From the NCBI RefSeq assembly GCF_963675305.1, contig NZ_OY776147.1, positions 2,976,001 through 3,040,000 of the forward strand: a stretch of DNA of 64,000 nt, given 5' to 3'. A model generated the notes under the pieces. It was given only the letters and a program-made list of their open reading frames with translations, ran no database searches and was not told the DNA's origin. Position numbers and translations under genes: made by a program. How positions within the stretch are numbered: position 1 is the stretch's first letter; each line of letters opens with the position of its first letter. Shown here in pieces: positions 59,375 through 64,000 of this stretch. The DNA comes from an uncultured Hyphomonas sp. GTDB taxonomy: Bacteria; Pseudomonadota; Alphaproteobacteria; Caulobacterales; Hyphomonadaceae.

Positions 59375-60565
59375 ATGGCGGATGAACGTCTCCTGCAGGC
59401 GATCCAGCAGCTTGAGGAACTTGGTGTCGACTTCGAGTCGAGCCAGGATGACAGCGAAGTCCGCACACTTTGTGACCTCACGCCGGACTGCCGTGAGGCA
59501 GGTGAAAACTCGCTTATTCTCAATCGCAGGCAAGGCACGTTCTACTGCCCGAACTGCGAAAGCCATGGCAGTTTCGCGGAGCTGGTCCGCCTGAAGGAAG
59601 AGGTCCGCCGCCAGCGCATCCAGGAGATGCAGCCTCCCCCCCTTGACGCTGAACTGATCGAGGATACCGGCGCCCTCGTCCCGGCTGTTGCCTCGCAGGT
59701 CCGTGATGGCGAGTTCACACCGGCTCCGGCGAAGGTCAGCCGCAATCTCGCCAGGCATGAAGCGAAAGTCAGAACGCTCGGCGAGGCCGACAAGCTGGAA
59801 GAACGCTTCCCGCACCTGAAGCCGAAGGAAAAGAAGCCCTTCAATGGGGAGAAATTCATCATCTCCCTGCTGGCGCTGGTTTTCCTGACGGCCGGTCTGG
59901 CGGCCGCAGCGCTGTCCGGCTTTGCCAATTACCAGGCCTTTTCCAGCTCGGTCGCCGATCCGCTCCAATCCGGCATCTGGGGCTGGACCGGTGTGATCGC
60001 CGCCGTCATCTCCTTTGGCGGCTTCACCTTCTTCTACTGGCACACGGCCAATCACCGCATGAAGGAAGGCTGGCGCGCCCTCATCTTCGCGCTGGCCGGC
60101 ATGGGCACCTCCATCATCGGGACCGAGCGGTTCATCGCGGCAAACAACACGGCAGCGGCCGAAGAAGTCGTGCGGGCCGATGCAAATCGCAGCGTGCTGG
60201 AATCGCAGATTGCCGACTGGCGCCGCCAGCTGGAAGGCATTCCGCCGGAGACCCGCTCGGTCGAAGGCCTGGAAGCCTATCTCTCCGAGGTTGAGCGTGT
60301 GGGACGCACCGAGCAGAAGCCCTATCGCGATGCGCAGAACGAGCTCGGCCTCGCCAAGCGGCGCGACGAACTGCAGGCCAAGATCGAGGCCGCCAATGCG
60401 GAACTGCTTGGTTCGGGCGAAGGCAACATCCTGACAGAGGCACAGACACGTACCAATCTGCCATCCTGGTTCTTCGCCCTGATGCTGGAGGCGTTCTCAA
60501 GCCAGGGCACCTCAATCGGCCTGGTTGCGCTGCTCATCCTCTACGGGCGGCGCAAACAAACTTAA
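59375..60565 (+). CDS. Membrane protein with N-terminal primase-like zinc finger
   Basis: 396 residues, no family recognised as a whole. Residues 28-70 resemble a CHC2/DnaG zinc ribbon: C33-x5-C39 and C58-x2-C61 in FYCPNCESHGSFAELV, with SLILNRRQGTFYC between. Then a charged linker, three membrane segments (about 159-186, 198-225, 230-250), a coiled coil (about 262-355; SVLESQIADWRRQLEG and LAKRRDELQAKIEAANAELL) and a C-terminal membrane segment (about 362-392). The ATG at 59375 is chosen; ATG 59354 is possible. A zinc finger typical of primases on an integral membrane protein is unusual. Confidence 0.68.
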   Translation: MADERLLQAIQQLEELGVDFESSQDDSEVRTLCDLTPDCREAGENSLILNRRQGTFYCPNCESHGSFAELVRLKEEVRRQRIQEMQPPPLDAELIEDTGALVPAVASQVRDGEFTPAPAKVSRNLARHEAKVRTLGEADKLEERFPHLKPKEKKPFNGEKFIISLLALVFLTAGLAAAALSGFANYQAFSSSVADPLQSGIWGWTGVIAAVISFGGFTFFYWHTANHRMKEGWRALIFALAGMGTSIIGTERFIAANNTAAAEEVVRADANRSVLESQIADWRRQLEGIPPETRSVEGLEAYLSEVERVGRTEQKPYRDAQNELGLAKRRDELQAKIEAANAELLGSGEGNILTEAQTRTNLPSWFFALMLEAFSSQGTSIGLVALLILYGRRKQT

Positions 60566-60881
60566 CCCAATCCCTTGTTTTATTAACCATAATTCCCAGA
60601 CGATTTGGAACGGTCTGCGCGGGGCGCGCATAAGTCCTGTGAAGTCCCAATGCTGGTGCTTCTCCATCTTACCTGCTCTTCGGGCCAGTTCAGAACGAAC
60701 TGGCCCTTTTTTTGGGCTCTGGCATGGTTACCGCAGCGCGGCCCGCCCCGCCCGGACTTGCATTCGGCGGTATCCACCTCATAGTCGCAGTTGGGAGGAC
60801 GCCGGACTGTGCAGCGGGAGCTGCAGGGCCCGGCAACTTTCCGTCATGTCTGGACCTGCCACCAGGAGGCGTTCCGCCCCG
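60566..60881 (+). other. 316-bp intergenic region with strong terminator
   Basis: Between the zinc-finger membrane gene and the thioesterase gene. It holds the terminator at 60682 and no convincing protein gene. The terminator lies 117 bp after the stop, leaving room for a 3' UTR or a small RNA ending there. Confidence 0.5.
60682..60713 (+). terminator. Intrinsic terminator
   Basis: Perfect 10-bp stem GGGCCAGTTC / GAACTGGCCC with loop AGAAC and seven T. Confidence 0.93.
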
Positions 60882-61415
60882 ATGAACCTGTTTTTCCGGC
60901 TCCTCAGAATCATGCTCTGGGCATGGTTTTCAAAGACCCGAACGCACATCCTCGATGTGCACACGATCCGCACCGGCGTCTGGATCGGCGACCATGACCC
61001 GATGGGGCACATGACCAATTCCCGTTACGCCTCGATCACCGATCTCGGCATCATGAATTTCATGTTCCGGACCGGCACGATGAAGACGTTCCGCAAGCGC
61101 GGCTGGATCCCCATCATCCAGTACGAAGCACTCACCTACTTCCACTCGATGAAGTTTCCCCAGAAATTCGAACTGCAGACCCGTATGGTCGGCTGGGACG
61201 GAACCTATATGTGTTTCCGGCATACATTCGTCTCGAAGGGGCGCACCGTCGCCACCAGCCGCATGATCGCCCGGCTCAGGGGACGCAAAAGGGAGAGGGT
61301 AACAGCAGACATGGCACTCGAAGCACTTGGCATGCCGATGGAAAGTCCGCCGCTGGACAAGCCTTTCCTGGATGCGATTGCAGACCTGCGGGCAGAACGG
61401 GCCTCACACGCATGA
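60882..61415 (+). CDS. Hot-dog thioesterase (THEM6/4HBT-like)
   Basis: 177-residue thioesterase-fold protein with an N-terminal hydrophobic stretch (FFRLLRIMLWAWF). HDPMGHMTNSRYASITDLG is the hot-dog helix motif with the catalytic Asp, and YEALTYFHSMKFPQKFELQT is the characteristic strand pair. AGGAGG lies 11 nt before the ATG at 60882. Overlaps the nucleoside hydrolase start by ATGA, so translationally coupled, although no biochemical link is obvious. Confidence 0.86.
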   Translation: MNLFFRLLRIMLWAWFSKTRTHILDVHTIRTGVWIGDHDPMGHMTNSRYASITDLGIMNFMFRTGTMKTFRKRGWIPIIQYEALTYFHSMKFPQKFELQTRMVGWDGTYMCFRHTFVSKGRTVATSRMIARLRGRKRERVTADMALEALGMPMESPPLDKPFLDAIADLRAERASHA

Positions 61416-62335
61416 GCCTGCCCCTGATTATCGATTGCGATCCCGGCGTCGACGATGCCGTGATGCTGATGATGGCGCTGGCGAGCGATGCGCTTGACGT
61501 GCGCGCGATCACCACGGTCGCCGGAAACGTGCCGCTCAGCCTGACCAGCCGGAACGCCCGCATGATGTGCCAGCTGATGGGGCGCAACGAGGTGCCGGTC
61601 TATGCCGGATGCCCGCGCCCGATCCTGCGCCAGCCCGTGACGGCGGAAGACTTTCACGGGGAAAGCGGCATTGCCGGCCTCGCCCCATTTGAGCCCGACC
61701 GGCCGCTCGCCGATGGCCATGCCGTGCCCTTCCTCGTCGAAACGCTGAAAGCGGCCGCGCCGGGCGAGTACACGCTCGTCGTGACCGGCCCGATGACCAA
61801 CGTCGCCGCCGCGCTGGTGCTGGACCCATCGATTGCCAAGGGCATCTCCCGCCTCGTCCTGATGGCGGGCGCCGACAGCGAGGGCGGTAACATCACCCCC
61901 TTCTCGGAGTTCAATGTCTTCGCGGATCCGCACGCCGCGGCCATCGTGTTCCAGTCCGGCATTCCGGCAACGGTGATGAGCCTCGACGTGACTCACACGG
62001 TGCGCGCAGAGCTGCCGCGGATCGAGCGCCTCAAAGCCGTCCAGACCGAACGCGCCGCCATCATGGTGCAGTTGCTGGAAGCCGGAAACGAGCTGGAAGG
62101 CCGCTGGAAGGAAGGCCGCAAGTCGCCGATGCACGACCCGTCTACGGTCGCCTTCCTGCTGGCCCCGCACCTGTTCGAGGCGAAGGACGCGACGGTCAGC
62201 GTGGTGACCGAAGAGGGCGAACGCTTCGGCCAGACCTGCCTCTCAGCAGAGCCCGGCGGCCCGCATGACTGGGTCACCGCCGCCGATGCGGATGGCTTCT
62301 TCGACCTCATCGCCTCGCTGATGGAGCGCGCATGA
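61412..62335 (+). CDS. Nucleoside hydrolase (IUNH family)
   Basis: 307-residue enzyme cleaving the N-glycosidic bond of ribonucleosides into base and ribose. Ca2+/catalytic signature LIIDCDPGVDDAVMLMMAL at the N-terminus; VVTGPMTNVAAAL, FSEFNVFADPHAAAIVF and the late Asp region MHDPSTVAFLL are conserved. The ATG overlaps the thioesterase stop (ATGA) and the gene overlaps the ribokinase start by ATGA. Base specificity unclear. Confidence 0.94.
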   Translation: MSLPLIIDCDPGVDDAVMLMMALASDALDVRAITTVAGNVPLSLTSRNARMMCQLMGRNEVPVYAGCPRPILRQPVTAEDFHGESGIAGLAPFEPDRPLADGHAVPFLVETLKAAAPGEYTLVVTGPMTNVAAALVLDPSIAKGISRLVLMAGADSEGGNITPFSEFNVFADPHAAAIVFQSGIPATVMSLDVTHTVRAELPRIERLKAVQTERAAIMVQLLEAGNELEGRWKEGRKSPMHDPSTVAFLLAPHLFEAKDATVSVVTEEGERFGQTCLSAEPGGPHDWVTAADADGFFDLIASLMERA

Positions 62336-63183
62336 TCACCGTTGTCGGCTCCGTCAATCTCGACATCGTGGCCACCGGCCCCGCCCTACCCCGGCCGGGC
62401 GAAACGGTTGGCGGAGCCCGGCTGGCCCGCCATCCCGGTGGCAAGGGCGCGAACCAGGCGCTGGCCGCCCGGCGTCTCGGCGCGGAGGTGAAGCTGGTCG
62501 GCGCGGTTGGCGCGGACGACATGGCCGACGAAGCGCTGAAACTGCTGCAGTCAGGCGGCGTCGACCTCTCTCAGGTCGCCCATGTGAATGGCGAGACGAC
62601 GGGCGTAGCCCTGATCGCCGTCGATGCGACGTCCGGCGAGAATCTGATCGTCGTCTGCCCCGGCGCCAACAATGTGCTGCGCCCCGACGATGTGGCCGAT
62701 CTGCCGATTGAACACATGATGGGCGTGCTGGAAGTGCCGGTGCCGGTGCTGCTGGCGGCGGCGGAAAAGGCGACCGGATTTGTCAGCCTGAACCTCGCCC
62801 CGGCCATGACCATACCGGACCAGCTCATGACCCTGGCGGACCTTCTCAGTGTCAACGAGACCGAAGCGGAGACTTATGGTGACCGCCTGATGACGTGCGG
62901 CGCACTGGTCGCCGTCTCGCTCGGTGCGGAGGGCGCGGTGCTCTACAAGGACGGCAAGGAGATCGCCCGGGCCGCCCCGCCGAAGGTGCAGGTCGTCGAC
63001 ACGGTCGGCGCCGGAGACACATTCACCGCCGCGCTCACCGTCGCCCTGATCGAGGGCAAGGCCCCGCAGGACGCGCTTGCCTTCGCGGTGACCGCCGGGG
63101 CACTCGCCTGCACACGGCCTGGCGCCCAGCCGAGCCTTCCGCATCGCCGCGACGTTGACGCGCTTGCCCTTGGCGGGAAATGA
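62332..63183 (+). CDS. rbsK: Ribokinase (PfkB family)
   Basis: 283-residue sugar kinase. N-terminal GSVNLDIVATGPALPRPGET, substrate motif HPGGKGANQALAARRLGAEV, and the ATP/anion-hole signature DTVGAGDTFTAAL with catalytic Asp. Coupled to the nucleoside hydrolase, it would phosphorylate the ribose released there. PfkB kinases vary in substrate, but context strongly favours ribose. Confidence 0.93.
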   Translation: MITVVGSVNLDIVATGPALPRPGETVGGARLARHPGGKGANQALAARRLGAEVKLVGAVGADDMADEALKLLQSGGVDLSQVAHVNGETTGVALIAVDATSGENLIVVCPGANNVLRPDDVADLPIEHMMGVLEVPVPVLLAAAEKATGFVSLNLAPAMTIPDQLMTLADLLSVNETEAETYGDRLMTCGALVAVSLGAEGAVLYKDGKEIARAAPPKVQVVDTVGAGDTFTAALTVALIEGKAPQDALAFAVTAGALACTRPGAQPSLPHRRDVDALALGGK

Positions 63184-63235
63184 CGGCACCTGTCTGGCAA
63201 GCTTTCCCTGCCCCGTACCCTGCCGGAGACCCGCC

Positions 63236-64000
63236 ATGCGCCGCCTGCTGCTCAGCCTCGCCCTCGCCGCCACCATTGCCTCCCCGGCCTTTGCCTGGGG
63301 CAAGACCGGGCACCGCGTCGTCGCCGCCGTGGCGGACCAATACCTGACCGATGAGGCCGCTGCCGCTGTCGAAGAAATCCTCGGGCCGGAAAGCATGGCC
63401 GAGGCCTCCGACTGGCCGGACTTCATGCGCTCCGACCCGGACGAGTTCTGGCGCCGCGAGTCCAGTCCCTGGCACTATGTGACCATCCCGGAAGGCGAGA
63501 AATATGCGGACATCACACCGCCGCCGGAGGGCAATGCGATCACGGCGCTGGAGCATTTCCGCGCCATCGTGCTCGACGAGAGCCAGCCGCTGGAACAGCG
63601 TCAGCTGGCGCTCCGCTTCATCATCCATCTGGTGGGCGACCTGCAACAGCCCCTGCACGCCGGCAATGGCACGGATCGCGGCGGCAACCTCTTCACCTGC
63701 TACTTCTTCGAAGAACTGACGAATTTGCACGAGGTCTGGGACGAGCTGCTGATCAACAATGAGGAGCTGTCCTACACCGAGTGGACCGACTGGCTGACCT
63801 CCAAGATCACCGCTGAAGACGTGCTCGTCTGGTCTGCTGCGACGCCCGGCCAGTGGGCCGACGAAAGCGCAGCCATCCGTGACCAGATCTATCCGGACAG
63901 CCAGATCCTCTCCTATAACTATGTCTACAAAACCCGCGGCTTCCTGCGCCAGCAACTTTCGAAGGGCGGCGTGCGCCTGGCGGCGTATCTGAACGAGATG
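63236..64000 (+). CDS. S1/P1 family secreted nuclease (3' end outside window)
   Basis: 255 codons to the right edge with no stop, so nearly complete. Signal peptide MRRLLLSLALAATIASPAFA is followed by mature WGKTGHRVVAAVADQYL: the N-terminal Trp and the following His are zinc ligands in S1/P1 nucleases. Further ligands are in ASDWPDFMR, SPWHYVTIP, RFIIHLVGDLQQPLHAG and NLHEVWDELL, making a complete three-zinc site. Degrades single-stranded DNA/RNA outside the cytoplasm. It lies 52 bp after the ribokinase gene and probably belongs to the same transcript. Confidence 0.93.
   Translation, partial: MRRLLLSLALAATIASPAFAWGKTGHRVVAAVADQYLTDEAAAAVEEILGPESMAEASDWPDFMRSDPDEFWRRESSPWHYVTIPEGEKYADITPPPEGNAITALEHFRAIVLDESQPLEQRQLALRFIIHLVGDLQQPLHAGNGTDRGGNLFTCYFFEELTNLHEVWDELLINNEELSYTEWTDWLTSKITAEDVLVWSAATPGQWADESAAIRDQIYPDSQILSYNYVYKTRGFLRQQLSKGGVRLAAYLNEM

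Overview
The window is a GC-rich, gene-dense stretch of ordinary bacterial chromosome from an alphaproteobacterium, most likely of the Hyphomonadaceae/Caulobacterales group (Hyphomonas-like). The main reasons are a full-length GcrA cell-cycle regulator, a PhyR-type general stress regulator, an Irr/Fur-family regulator, a CC0125/CC1285-type lipoprotein, the mutM|ubiE-ubiB-coaBC-dut block, and crotonyl-CoA carboxylase/reductase plus ethylmalonyl-CoA mutase (ethylmalonyl-CoA pathway). I see no tRNA or rRNA gene, insertion sequence, prophage or CRISPR array. About 70 protein genes are supported. Both edges cut a gene: an NhaC-type antiporter at the left and an S1/P1 nuclease at the right.

Layout. 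1-9.9 kb: antiporter fragment, a caspase-like lipoprotein with 27 consecutive prolines, an orphan ABC-2 permease, gcrA, irr, phyR, a Pif1-like helicase, an RDD membrane protein and two PspB-like miniproteins. 10-24.8 kb: housekeeping genes (dut, coaBC, ubiB, ubiE, mutM, rlmH, rsfS, gshB, mutS) with an atypical SDR, a TAXI receptor, lipoproteins and a HTH regulator. 24.9-39.4 kb: carbon metabolism (malic enzyme, aldehyde dehydrogenase, PQQ-type sugar dehydrogenase, ethylmalonyl-CoA mutase, D-amino-acid transaminase, crotonyl-CoA carboxylase/reductase), an MFS exporter and a protease-RimK fusion. 39.4-46.5 kb: purA, a PagL-like deacylase, serA/serC, a TauD-type dioxygenase, YhhN and YkvA proteins. 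46.5-53.4 kb: accessory oxidoreductases, a TetR-controlled divergent operon with three operator copies, a GST and a thiolase. 53.4-64 kb: asd with an apparent attenuator leader, a universal stress protein, a methyltransferase, two VWA paralogues, a fatty acid desaturase, a zinc-finger membrane protein, and a thioesterase / nucleoside hydrolase / ribokinase / S1-P1 nuclease run.

How genes work together. Ccr and Ecm belong to the same acetyl-CoA assimilation route, and a thiolase and malic enzyme nearby could feed or drain it. serC and serA are consecutive steps of serine synthesis. The right-end genes form a plausible nucleic-acid scavenging route: secreted nuclease, nucleoside hydrolase, ribokinase. 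dut and mutS/mutM serve genome maintenance.

The most interesting signal is upstream of asd (54591-54707, minus strand). A 24-codon reading frame is packed with Lys, Thr and Ile codons, the end products of the aspartate pathway. It is followed by two mutually exclusive pairings, an 11-bp pairing and an 8-bp hairpin. This is the architecture of an amino-acid attenuator, although the second hairpin lacks a U-tract. Other points for a second look are the operators before the TetR gene and the PspB-like genes, a dispersed intergenic repeat (43181 and 47374), a candidate serC leader, and small genes at 13993 and 18210.
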